Shown one piece after another: positions 37,094 through 45,016 of a stretch of 55,158 nucleotides of DNA; the first letter of the stretch is position 1, and every line of letters begins with the position of its first letter. Made by a program: the position numbers and the translations under genes. Origin of the DNA: Brevundimonas sp. (GTDB lineage: Bacteria > Pseudomonadota > Alphaproteobacteria > Caulobacterales > Caulobacteraceae). A model generated the notes under the pieces. It saw nothing but the letters and a program-made list of their open reading frames with translations. It searched no databases and was not told the origin of the DNA. Location: positions 1 through 55,158 of the forward strand of contig NZ_JAUYNX010000013.1 in the NCBI RefSeq assembly GCF_030704825.1. The letters are read 5' to 3'.

Positions 37094-37834
37094 ATGACCC
37101 GCGCCGCCATCGCCGCCATCGCCGCCGCCACACTGCTGGGAGGCTGCGCCTACAACGAGACCCTCGGACGAAACCAGTTGCTGATCGTCGACGACAGCGC
37201 CCTGACGCAGCAGGCCGACGCGGCCTGGGCCGAGGCGCTGCGGACCCAGAGAGTCTCGACCGACGCCGCCGCCAACGCCCGCATCCGCCGCGTCGGCGAG
37301 CGCATCGTCCAGGCCGCGGGCCTCGGCGACCGGCGCTGGGACTACGCCCTGTTCGTCAGCGACAGCCCCAACGCCTTCGTCCTTCCGTCGGGCAAGATCG
37401 GCGTCACCACCGGCCTGCTGGCCCTGACGCGCAACGACGACCAGCTGGCGACGGTGCTGGGCCACGAGGTCGGCCACGTCGTCGCCCGCCACGCCGCCGA
37501 GCGCTATTCGACCTCGGCCATCGCCAGCACGGTGATCCGGGCCGGCCAGGGCCTGGCCGGGGATCAGGCCCGCGCGGCCGGCGCCATCGGCGGGCTGGGC
37601 GCCCAGCTGGGCGTGTTGCTGCCGTTCTCGCGCAATCACGAATTGGAGGCCGACAGGCTCGGCGTCGACTATCTTCAGCGCGCGGGCTACCGGCCGTCGG
37701 AAGCCGTCGCCCTGTGGCGGCTGATGGCGGCGCAGCGGCAGGGATCGACGCCGGAGTTCGCCTCGACCCACCCGTCCGACGCCAGCCGCATCGCGGCGCT
37801 GGAAGCCTATATTGCGAGCAAGGGCTGGAGTTAG
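37094..37834 (+). CDS. M48-family metalloprotease lipoprotein
   Basis: 246 residues. Lipoprotein signal with lipobox LLGGC (Cys18). The HExxH site is HEVGH, with a later EADRLGVDYLQRAGY that holds the third zinc ligand. M48 lipoproteins of the LoiP/BepA type sit in the periplasm and help the quality control of outer-membrane proteins. The length is short, without the TPR part of BepA, so it resembles LoiP/YcaL. Start at ATG 37094 after a GGAG. It lies 70 bases after the tonB terminator. Confidence 0.9.
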   Translation: MTRAAIAAIAAATLLGGCAYNETLGRNQLLIVDDSALTQQADAAWAEALRTQRVSTDAAANARIRRVGERIVQAAGLGDRRWDYALFVSDSPNAFVLPSGKIGVTTGLLALTRNDDQLATVLGHEVGHVVARHAAERYSTSAIASTVIRAGQGLAGDQARAAGAIGGLGAQLGVLLPFSRNHELEADRLGVDYLQRAGYRPSEAVALWRLMAAQRQGSTPEFASTHPSDASRIAALEAYIASKGWS

Positions 37835-37903
37835 GGGCCGGAACCCAGAACCCGGCTTGATCGGCGACCGAGACCCCGCTAGACACGCCGCTCGCGACAG
37901 CGC

Positions 37904-37980
37904 GCCGCCTTAGCTCAGTTGGTTAGAGCGCCGGTTTGTGGAACCGGAGGTCCTCAGTTCAAGCCTGAGAGGCGGTACCA
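37904..37980 (+). tRNA. tRNA-His (anticodon GTG), lacking encoded G-1
   Basis: Acceptor GCCGCCT with AGGCGGT, loop GTTTGTGGAAC with GTG. Position -1 (37903) is C, not G; position 72 is T, pairing G1 as a wobble; position 73 is A. CCA is encoded. Most bacterial tRNA-His need G-1 and C73; this form is the one known in Caulobacter and relatives. Confidence 0.95.
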
Positions 37981-38008
37981 TCTCCCACCTCGTGGAGCGT
38001 CCCGCGGC

Positions 38009-38794
38009 ATGACCGACGCGCCCGTCTGGGATCCCGAACAATACCGCCGCTTCGAGGCCGAGCGCGACCGCGCCGCCCTGGACCTGCTGCTGCGCCTGCC
38101 CGGCGACCTGGAGCCGCGCGAGGTCTGGGACCTGGGCTGCGGCGCGGGCCAGCACGCGGCCCTGCTGAAGCGACGACACCCCGCGGCCGCAGTGCACGGG
38201 CTGGATTCCAGCGCGGACATGCTGGCGCGTGCGCGCGCCCTCGGCGCCGGGGTGGACTGGCGTCAGGGCGACATCGCGGGCTGGAGCCCGGACGCGCCGG
38301 CGGACCTGGTCCTGGCCAACGCCTCGCTGCACTGGCTGCCCGACCACCCGGGCCTGCTGCGGCGGCTGGTCGGGGCGCTGGCGCCGGGCGGCGTCCTGGC
38401 GGTGCAGATGCCGATGGCGCACGAGACGCGGCATCACGCCCTGATGCGGGCGGTCGCGGCCGAAGGCCCCTGGGCGGGAGCGCTGGAGACGGTCGCGACC
38501 ATCGCCCCCCTGCTGACGCCCGAGGCCTATTACGCCGTGCTGGCCGAGGACTGCGAAGACATCGACATCTGGTCGACGACCTATCTGCACGCCCTGACCG
38601 GTCGCGATCCCGTGCTGGAGTGGATGCGGGGAACCGCCCTTCGCCCGTATCTGACGGCGCTCGAGGCGCCCGCTATGCGGACGGCTTTTCTTTCCGCCCT
38701 CGGCGCGCGGCTTTGCGAGGCGTTTCCGGCCCGTCCGGACGGCGTGACCCTGTTGCCTTTTCCGCGCCTGTTCCTGACGGCTCGGCGTCGCTGA
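38009..38794 (+). CDS. tam: SAM-dependent methyltransferase, trans-aconitate methyltransferase-like
   Basis: 261 residues with the class I methyltransferase fold: motif I VWDLGCGAGQHAALL, motif II VHGLDSSADMLARA, and motif IV LVLANASLHWLPDH. The order and the end pieces (TYLHALTGRDPVLEWMRGTAL and LLPFPRLFL) match Tam, which methylates trans-aconitate, a by-product that inhibits the citric-acid cycle. It starts at ATG 38009, 28 bases past tRNA-His. The 3' part overlaps the patatin gene by 122 bases on the other strand. Confidence 0.85.
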   Translation: MTDAPVWDPEQYRRFEAERDRAALDLLLRLPGDLEPREVWDLGCGAGQHAALLKRRHPAAAVHGLDSSADMLARARALGAGVDWRQGDIAGWSPDAPADLVLANASLHWLPDHPGLLRRLVGALAPGGVLAVQMPMAHETRHHALMRAVAAEGPWAGALETVATIAPLLTPEAYYAVLAEDCEDIDIWSTTYLHALTGRDPVLEWMRGTALRPYLTALEAPAMRTAFLSALGARLCEAFPARPDGVTLLPFPRLFLTARRR

Positions 38795-40523
38795 CCGGCC
38801 GACGGCGGCGCAGGCCGGTGACCGGCCCGTCCAGCTTGTCCAGTACTTCCCGGGCGGCGCGATAGCCGGCCGAGACGCCGGCGTCGAACCCCTTCCAGTC
38901 GCGGATGTCGAGCCCGTCCGGCCTGGGCTGGATCAGCACGTCGGTGGCCCCGCGCGAGGTCTCGATGTCGGCGTCCGTGGTCAGGGTGGCCGAGCGCATC
39001 AGGATGGAGACGATGGGCGGTCCGCGCCGCCAGGCCCCGGTGGCGATCAGCCGCCAGATCGAGGGGGGATGCTCGATCAGGTCCGGGTCCACCCCGCGGG
39101 CCTCGGACATGTCGACGCCGATGATCGGCCCGCTGTGCATCTGGCGCATGACATCGGTCGGCAGGTTCTTCAGCACCGCCCCGTCGACCAGCACCTGGCC
39201 GTCGATGACGATGGGCGGCAGGAGGCCCGGAATGGCGATGGAGGCCCGCATGGCGCGCCGCATCAGGCCGCGCCGGTGGACCTCGATCTTGCCGCTGGTG
39301 AGATTGGTGGAGACGGCGAAGAACGGCCGCGACAGGTCGGCCAGGTCGATGTCGCCATAGGCGTCCTCCAGCAGCCGGTCGACCTTCTTCGCCCGGGTCA
39401 TGGCCAGCATGGGAAAGGCCAGGTCGGACAGGGGGTCGCTGTCGACGAAGGCCTTGCGGATGCGGGCCTCCAGCTCCTCCTGGGTCCAGCCGAGGGCCGG
39501 GCCGGCGGCGATGACCGCGCCCATGGACGAACCGCCGACGAAATCGATCGGCACGCCCGCCTCGTGCAGGGCCCGTAGCGCGCCGATGTGGGAATAGGCC
39601 CGGGCGCCGCCGCCGGACATGACCACGCCGACGGCGGAGCCGGTGATCACCCGCCCCATGCGGTCGGCGTCGGCCTGGTCGCCCTCGACCGCCTGGAACC
39701 AGCGGCCGGGCTGGACCGCGTCCAGCCAGACGGCCGTGTTGGCGGGCCGGACCATGCGCGGGTCGCGCAACAGGATCAGGTCGGTGCGGCGCTGGGCGTC
39801 CAGCACCCCGGCGTGCGGCATCGGGCGGTTGGGCGGCGCCATCAGGCCGGCCCCGACGACGAAGACCCGGTCGACCTGGCGCGCGCACAGGGCGGCCCAG
39901 GCGGGTTCGTCCATCTCGGCGACGTAGAGGACGAAGTCGTGGGTGTCCTCGACCCGGCTGAACCATTCGGCGGCCGAGGCCAGGGCCGAGTGGTCGATGA
40001 CCTGGCAGGTGAAGCCGTCGGCCTCGATCGAGGCGGCGATCCGCTCGACGAAGGCGCGGATCGGACGGGGCCGGGCCGAGATGAAGCCGAACACGCTGGG
40101 CTCGCCGCCGCCCGAGCGCCGGTCGCGGGCGCGCTGGATCATCAGCCGCGACAGCTCGACCATCAGGTCGGGCTCGGTGCGGGCGGCCTCGAAGAAGGCG
40201 TCGCGGGGCAGGGCCAGCACCTCGGAGTCGCGAAGGGCGACGACGTCGGCGGTGTGGACCGTGCCGGCCAGCATGGCCATTTCGCCGGCCGGTTCGCCGG
40301 GGCGGATGACGCCGACGAACTGGGGCGGCCGGTCCTCGGCGGGATCGCGGCGGAACACGCCCAGACGGCCTGATCGCACCAGATAAAGGGTGTCCGCGAC
40401 ATCCCCCTCGGCGAACAGGGTCTCGCCGCCGGTCAGGGCGAACCAGCTGGCGCGCGTGTTCTTTCCGCCCTCGAAGATGCGGTGCAGGGCGTCCTCGAGG
40501 CGATCGGAGCGCGGGGCGGGCAT
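38673..40523 (-). CDS. Cyclic-nucleotide-binding domain fused to patatin-like phospholipase
   Basis: 616 residues. Residues about 10-130 form a cNMP-binding domain (FALTGGETLFAEGDVADTLYL, RPGEPAGEMAMLAG). A middle region links to the patatin domain from about 310: the oxyanion GGGARAYSHIGAL, the nucleophile GGSSMGAV, and the DGA of the dyad in VDGAVLKNLPTD. Such fusions (neuropathy target esterase-like) hydrolyse phospholipids at the membrane. The cNMP-binding part lacks some of the canonical Arg/Ser around PRD, so nucleotide binding is uncertain. The C-terminal 40 residues (basic, RKAARRGRKEK) overlap the end of tam. Confidence 0.9.
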   Translation of the reverse strand: MPAPRSDRLEDALHRIFEGGKNTRASWFALTGGETLFAEGDVADTLYLVRSGRLGVFRRDPAEDRPPQFVGVIRPGEPAGEMAMLAGTVHTADVVALRDSEVLALPRDAFFEAARTEPDLMVELSRLMIQRARDRRSGGGEPSVFGFISARPRPIRAFVERIAASIEADGFTCQVIDHSALASAAEWFSRVEDTHDFVLYVAEMDEPAWAALCARQVDRVFVVGAGLMAPPNRPMPHAGVLDAQRRTDLILLRDPRMVRPANTAVWLDAVQPGRWFQAVEGDQADADRMGRVITGSAVGVVMSGGGARAYSHIGALRALHEAGVPIDFVGGSSMGAVIAAGPALGWTQEELEARIRKAFVDSDPLSDLAFPMLAMTRAKKVDRLLEDAYGDIDLADLSRPFFAVSTNLTSGKIEVHRRGLMRRAMRASIAIPGLLPPIVIDGQVLVDGAVLKNLPTDVMRQMHSGPIIGVDMSEARGVDPDLIEHPPSIWRLIATGAWRRGPPIVSILMRSATLTTDADIETSRGATDVLIQPRPDGLDIRDWKGFDAGVSAGYRAAREVLDKLDGPVTGLRRRRPVSDAEPSGTGAEKATGSRRPDGPETPRKAARRGRKEKPSA

Positions 40524-40570
40524 GGCGGCAGCCTAGCGGGAGTCGATGGAGATTAGCGAGGGGAGGGCCA

Positions 40571-40957
40571 TCACCACGCCCCCATGTCGCGCAACCGCTT
40601 CGCCAGGTCCTCCGGCACGTCGCCGGCGTCCAGCGAGGACAGGTCCGGCGGCGCGTCCTTCGCCTCCAGATAGCGCCAGCCCTGGAAGGGCCGACGGGCC
40701 TGGGGCGCGGTGCGGACGACGTCGGGCGACAGCTTGATGTGGCACATCGAGGCCTTGCCTTCGCCCTTTGTGGCGATGTCGAGGATCGGCATGCGGCAGA
40801 CGACGGAGCCCTTCATCACCCAGTAGAGGGAGCCGCCGTCTTCCAGCTCCGCCGCCCGCTTGGGCGTCATCCGGGTGTGGACCGTCAGCCATTCGCCCCT
40901 GGCCGCGCGCCGCTCCAGCGTCTCCACCTTCGCCACGCCGACGCAGAGCTTGATCAT
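40571..40957 (-). CDS. DUF1489-family protein
   Basis: 128 residues starting MIKLCVGVAKVETL. Family marks: LTVHTRMTPKRAAEL, GGSLYWVMKGSVVCRMPIL and a RPFQGWRYLEAKDAP close. DUF1489 is alphaproteobacterial and of unknown function; the ends suggest a small soluble alpha-beta protein. No ribosome site is clear at the ATG at 40957. It lies 47 bases from the patatin gene upstream on the strand of transcription of neither partner; they may be co-transcribed since both read leftward. Confidence 0.85.
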   Translation of the reverse strand: MIKLCVGVAKVETLERRAARGEWLTVHTRMTPKRAAELEDGGSLYWVMKGSVVCRMPILDIATKGEGKASMCHIKLSPDVVRTAPQARRPFQGWRYLEAKDAPPDLSSLDAGDVPEDLAKRLRDMGAW

Positions 40958-41089
40958 GTGAAGCGGCAAGCGACCCTCTTTCCCGTTCCGGCGGCGCCCG
41001 CCCTGTTCCGCGTCCGAAATTTGCTCTCGGTCAATGCGCGCGACGCCAGCGGCGCCCAACATCGACGAACGCATCGCGGGAGATACATC

Positions 41090-41281
41090 ATGTTCAAGGC
41101 CAATGTCGGCGGACTGGATCGAATTCTGAGGGTCATGGTCGGGCTCGGCCTGATCGGCATCGTCTTTGTCGGCCCCCAGACGCCTTGGGGCTGGGTCGGG
41201 CTCGTGCCGCTGCTGACCGGCCTGTTCGGGACGTGCCCGCTCTATACGATGCTGGGCATCCGGACCTGCCGACGGCGATAG
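41090..41281 (+). CDS. DUF2892-family small membrane protein
   Basis: 63 residues with two hydrophobic helices: GGLDRILRVMVGLGLIGIVF and WVGLVPLLTGLFGTCPLYTM. The opening RxxxGGLDRxLRxxxG and GTCPLY are marks of the DUF2892 (YgaP C-terminal-like) family. The Cys in GTCPLY sits in the membrane region and may handle sulfur or redox as in YgaP, an inference. GGGAG eight bases before the ATG at 41090. Confidence 0.88.
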   Translation: MFKANVGGLDRILRVMVGLGLIGIVFVGPQTPWGWVGLVPLLTGLFGTCPLYTMLGIRTCRRR

Positions 41282-41338
41282 TCCGTTCAGGCCCGGCCCC
41301 GGCGAGACAAGCTCCGGCGGGCGGGGTAAGGAGTCGGC

Positions 41339-41740
41339 ATGCGACTCGGACGACGCAGGGTGATCGCGGGCGCCGCCGGACTGGCGACGCTCGGCTTCGC
41401 CCCCGGCGCGAGCGCGGGGACGAACGGGCGCGCCATGTACGGACTGATCGGCAGGATGACGGCGACGGCGGGCCAGCGCGACGCCCTGACCGCGATCCTG
41501 CTGGAGGGCCTGGGGCGGATGCCCGGCTGCCTCAGCTACATCGTCGCCCACGACCCGGCGGACGCGGACGCGATCTGGGTGACCGAGGTGTGGACCGACG
41601 AGGCCGCGCACCGGGCGTCGCTGCAGGTTCCCGAGGTCAAGGAGGCGATCCGCCGGGGCATGCCGCTGATCGCCACCTTCGACGACGCGCAGGTGACGAC
41701 GCCTGTGGGTGGCGTGGGGCTGGGCTCGACAACAGCCTGA
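41339..41740 (+). CDS. Antibiotic-biosynthesis monooxygenase-type protein with Tat signal
   Basis: 133 residues. The start MRLGRRRVIAGAAGLATLGF has an RRR before a hydrophobic stretch, a Tat-like signal. The rest is a small ferredoxin-like ABM fold: MYGLIGRMTATAGQRDALTA, CLSYIVAHDPADADAIWVTE and VWTDEAAHRASLQV. ABM proteins act on aromatic quinone or heme-like substrates; some are only binders. It is exported if the signal is real. Convergent with mccA across a repeat pair. Confidence 0.83.
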   Translation: MRLGRRRVIAGAAGLATLGFAPGASAGTNGRAMYGLIGRMTATAGQRDALTAILLEGLGRMPGCLSYIVAHDPADADAIWVTEVWTDEAAHRASLQVPEVKEAIRRGMPLIATFDDAQVTTPVGGVGLGSTTA

Positions 41741-41753
41741 TCCGTCCCCCTGT

Positions 41754-41890
41754 CCGTCATCCTCGGGCTTGACCCGAGGATCAGACGTGGGAGCGGACCA
41801 TGCGTCCGTGACGGCCCAACGAGCTTGACCGCCTGTCTGTCCACCCCGCACCAGAGGGTCTGATCCTCGGGTCAAGCCCGAGGATGACGG
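41754..41890. repeat. Inverted pair of repeat family B
   Basis: The unit CCGTCATCCTCGGGCTTGAC (41754-41773, ending CCCGAGGATCAGA at 41785) returns exactly in reverse at 41859-41890, 32 bases perfect. Each unit is itself a hairpin (CCTCGGG-CTTGA-CCCGAGG). It lies between two convergent genes and could end both transcripts. Confidence 0.88.
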
Positions 41891-41924
41891 TGGAGGAGGT
41901 GGCGGCGGCGGGGGGCGGGTAAGG

Positions 41925-43847
41925 TCAGCCGTCGGTCGTGACCACGGCCAGCACCGCGTCCGCCGGCACCTGATCCCCGACCGTGACGCTGATCTCGCCG
42001 ACCACGCCGTCGAACGGGGCGACGAGGGCGTGCTCCATCTTCATGGCTTCCAGCACCACGACGGGCTGGCCTTTGGCGACCGTGTCGCCGGGCTTGACCG
42101 GAGTGGCGACGATCTTGCCGGGCATGGGCGCGCGAAGGGCGCCGTCGGCGGCGGGGCCGGAGGCTGAGCCCCGGGGAGAGAGCAACGACACCTGATGCGG
42201 CCCGCCATCCTCGAAGTAGATTGTCGTACCGCTGGAGGGCTCGAAATGACGATCGGCAGCAGCGACATCGTTGTCGATCGCGATCTCCTTGAGCTGGCCA
42301 TCGACAAACACCGTCTGACGCAGAAAGGGTGAGCCATTCATCCTAAGTCCGGCAATTTCGCTCCAGTGCTCCCACGGGCTCTGGGTGTCGTAGCCGCGTA
42401 CGCCATCGCCAAAGCGCAGAATGCGGGCGGCTCCCTGGAGGCCGGCGGGAGAGAGCGGGATGGGCATGAGATTCGCCTCCTCCGCCCCAATGAACCCTGT
42501 GTCCACGTCACCGGCGACGAATCGTCGATGCTCGAGACAGCGTTTCAGGAACGCCGCATTGGTACGGACCGGCCAGACCTCGACCTCGCCACAGGCCCCA
42601 GCAAGGTCGGCTGCGGCCTCTTCGCGCGTGTCCCGGTGCACGATCAACTTCGCGATCATCGGATCGTAGAACTGGCTGACTTCCCCGCCTTGCCGGACGC
42701 CCGTGTCGATCCGGACATCCTGAGATGTCGGATACCGGTATGAGGCTCCGGGCATCACGAAATGCTCCAGCCGCCCGATGCTCGGCAGGAACCCGTTGGC
42801 CGGGTCCTCGGCGTACAGCCGCGCCTCCATGGCCCAGCCGTTCAGGGGGATGTCGGCCTGCTTCAGCGGGATCGGCTCGCCCGCCGCGACGCGAAACTGC
42901 CATTCGACCAGGTCGACGCCGGTGACCTCTTCCGTGACCGGGTGTTCGACCTGCAGCCGGGTGTTCATCTCCATGAACCAGATGCGGTCGGCCCTGAGCC
43001 CGTCCGAGGCGTCGGCGATGAATTCGATGGTGCCGGCGCCCTCGTAGTTCACGGCTTTCGCGGCGCGGACGGCGGCGTCGGTGACGGCCTTGCGCGTCGC
43101 GGCGTCCATGCCGGGGGCCGGAGCCTCCTCGATCACCTTCTGGTGGCGGCGCTGGAGCGAGCAGTCGCGTTCATAGAGGTGGACCACGTTGCCGTGGCGA
43201 TCGCCGAACACCTGCACCTCGATGTGGCGCGGCCGGGTGATGTATTTCTCGATCAGGACGCGCGGGTCGCCGAAGGAGGACTGGCCCTCGCGCTGGGCGC
43301 TGGCGAGGCCGTCGGCGAAGTCTTCGGCCCGATCAACCTTCTTCATGCCCTTGCCGCCGCCGCCGGCGACGGCCTTGATCAGCACCGGATAGCCGATGGC
43401 GTCGGCCTCCCTTTGCAGGCGTTCGAGCGACTGGTCCTCGCCGAGATAGCCGGGGGTGACCGGCACGCCGGCCTCGATCATCAGGGTCTTGGCGGCGTCC
43501 TTCAGGCCCATGGCCCGGATCGAGGCGGGCTTGGGGCCGATCCAGACGATGCCGGCGGCCGCCACGGCCTCGGCGAAGTCGGCGTTCTCGGACAGGAAGC
43601 CGTAGCCGGGGTGGATGGCCTCGGCGCCGGTCTGTTTCGCGGCGGCCAGCACCTTGGCCGCGTCCAGATAGGATTCGCGCGCCGGGGCCGGACCGATCAG
43701 GACGGCTTCGTCGGCCTCGCGGACGTGCAGGGCGTCGGCGTCGGCCTCGGAATAGACCGCGATGGTGCGAATGCCCATCGCTCGGGCGGTGCGGAAGACG
43801 CGGCAGGCGATCTCGCCGCGATTGGCGACCAGGACGGAGCTGAACAT
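41925..43847 (-). CDS. mccA: Methylcrotonyl-CoA carboxylase, biotin-containing alpha subunit
   Basis: 640 residues: biotin carboxylase (VLVANRGEIACRVF, the KAVAGGGGKGMKK loop, EMNTRLQVEHPVTE), a BT linker and the biotin carrier with VLEAMKMEH. The operon with an enoyl-CoA hydratase and the near-by carboxyltransferase gene at 46.9 kb assign it to 3-methylcrotonyl-CoA in leucine breakdown. GAGAGG five bases before the ATG at 43847. The part coding residues about 360-560 (42170-42760) is visibly richer in A and T than the flanks, as if replaced by recombination. Alternative: another acyl-CoA carboxylase. Confidence 0.85.
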   Translation of the reverse strand: MFSSVLVANRGEIACRVFRTARAMGIRTIAVYSEADADALHVREADEAVLIGPAPARESYLDAAKVLAAAKQTGAEAIHPGYGFLSENADFAEAVAAAGIVWIGPKPASIRAMGLKDAAKTLMIEAGVPVTPGYLGEDQSLERLQREADAIGYPVLIKAVAGGGGKGMKKVDRAEDFADGLASAQREGQSSFGDPRVLIEKYITRPRHIEVQVFGDRHGNVVHLYERDCSLQRRHQKVIEEAPAPGMDAATRKAVTDAAVRAAKAVNYEGAGTIEFIADASDGLRADRIWFMEMNTRLQVEHPVTEEVTGVDLVEWQFRVAAGEPIPLKQADIPLNGWAMEARLYAEDPANGFLPSIGRLEHFVMPGASYRYPTSQDVRIDTGVRQGGEVSQFYDPMIAKLIVHRDTREEAAADLAGACGEVEVWPVRTNAAFLKRCLEHRRFVAGDVDTGFIGAEEANLMPIPLSPAGLQGAARILRFGDGVRGYDTQSPWEHWSEIAGLRMNGSPFLRQTVFVDGQLKEIAIDNDVAAADRHFEPSSGTTIYFEDGGPHQVSLLSPRGSASGPAADGALRAPMPGKIVATPVKPGDTVAKGQPVVVLEAMKMEHALVAPFDGVVGEISVTVGDQVPADAVLAVVTTDG

Positions 43848-43882
43848 GTCGCCTCTCTAGCCGCAGACCGCCGCCGCCACCA

Positions 43883-44998
43883 TCAGTGACCCGCCATCTC
43901 GTTGAAGCCGAGATACAGCCACAGCAGGGCCAGCAGGGTGAAGGTCACCGTCGTCAGGGTGAACAGGACGAACATCCGCGCCAGGGTGCCGATGACGCTG
44001 CGCTGATAGGCGCCCTTCATGTGCAGATACAGGTGCACGGGCGCGAGCCAGAGCAGCCACCAGGCCAGCGGCGTCAGAATGCCCAGGGCCATGATCAGCG
44101 TCAGCAGCAGGAGCTGGAACGACAGCGAATGCATCGAGAAGATGACGTGGTCGAAGACGTAGTAGCGCCGGTTGAAGGCAAACAGGATCGTCAGCATCAG
44201 GGCCGAGACGGGCAGGGCCAGGATGGCGACGCGGTGGCCCCAGATCTCGAGGATCAGGGCGAAGCGCGCCGGGTCGTCGCGCACGGCCTGCATGCGGGCG
44301 TCGAACCAGTGCTGCAGACTGCGAAGATTCTCGGCGTCGGCGCCGTCCGCCATCTTCGGCGCGTCGGCGGCGTTCTCGCGCGCCTTCTCCGTGACGTCGG
44401 CGGTCAGGCTGCGGCTGAAGCCGATCCAGTCGCCCCGCGCGGCGGCGAGCTGGGTCTGTTTTTCGGCCTCGGTCAGGTCCGGATCGGCCATGACCTCGCG
44501 CTCGAAATCGGCCAGGGCCTCGCTGCCGGGCGTGATAACCCGACCGTTGACGATCGTTTCGGGTCCGGTCGCGGCGGCGGGCGATTCAGCATGGTCTGCT
44601 TCGGCCTCGTGGCCGCCGCCGGCCTTGGTCGCGGCGTGGCCGACGAAGAAGGCGATCAGCAGGATGACCAGGAACATGCGGAAGGGCTGGACCTGGTAGG
44701 CCCGCTTGCCGTCCAGATAGTCGCGCGTCAGCTGGCCGGGCCGGCGCAGCAGGGCGGGCAGGGTCTTGAACAGCCGTCCGTCGAGGTGGAGCAGGGATTC
44801 GACCGCCTCGACCGTCAGCTTCCAGATCGACTTGTGGAAGTCCTCGGCCAGCTGTCCGCAGACATGGCAGTAGGTCCCCTCAAGGGGAGTCTCGCAGTTG
44901 GCGCAGGGCGTGCCGGGCGGAATGTCCGCGTGCTCGCGCTTCCACTTCAGCCAGCCGCCGCCCGAGGCCAGCGCCGCCGTCTCCAATTCCCCGGACAT
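43883..44998 (-). CDS. DUF3667-family membrane protein
   Basis: 371 residues. A zinc-ribbon-like start (CANCETPLEGTYCHVCGQ, four Cys) is followed by the DUF3667 region TVEAVESLLHLDGRLFKTLP and RPGQLTRDYLDGKRAYQVQP, then a hydrophobic helix, a 150-residue charged loop and three or four C-terminal helices. An inner-membrane protein without known role. It lies between the hydratase (18 bases) and mccA (35 bases), so it is in the leucine-catabolism operon without an obvious link. Confidence 0.85.
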   Translation of the reverse strand: MSGELETAALASGGGWLKWKREHADIPPGTPCANCETPLEGTYCHVCGQLAEDFHKSIWKLTVEAVESLLHLDGRLFKTLPALLRRPGQLTRDYLDGKRAYQVQPFRMFLVILLIAFFVGHAATKAGGGHEAEADHAESPAAATGPETIVNGRVITPGSEALADFEREVMADPDLTEAEKQTQLAAARGDWIGFSRSLTADVTEKARENAADAPKMADGADAENLRSLQHWFDARMQAVRDDPARFALILEIWGHRVAILALPVSALMLTILFAFNRRYYVFDHVIFSMHSLSFQLLLLTLIMALGILTPLAWWLLWLAPVHLYLHMKGAYQRSVIGTLARMFVLFTLTTVTFTLLALLWLYLGFNEMAGH

Positions 44999-45016
44999 GC
45001 CGCCCCCCGTCGAATC

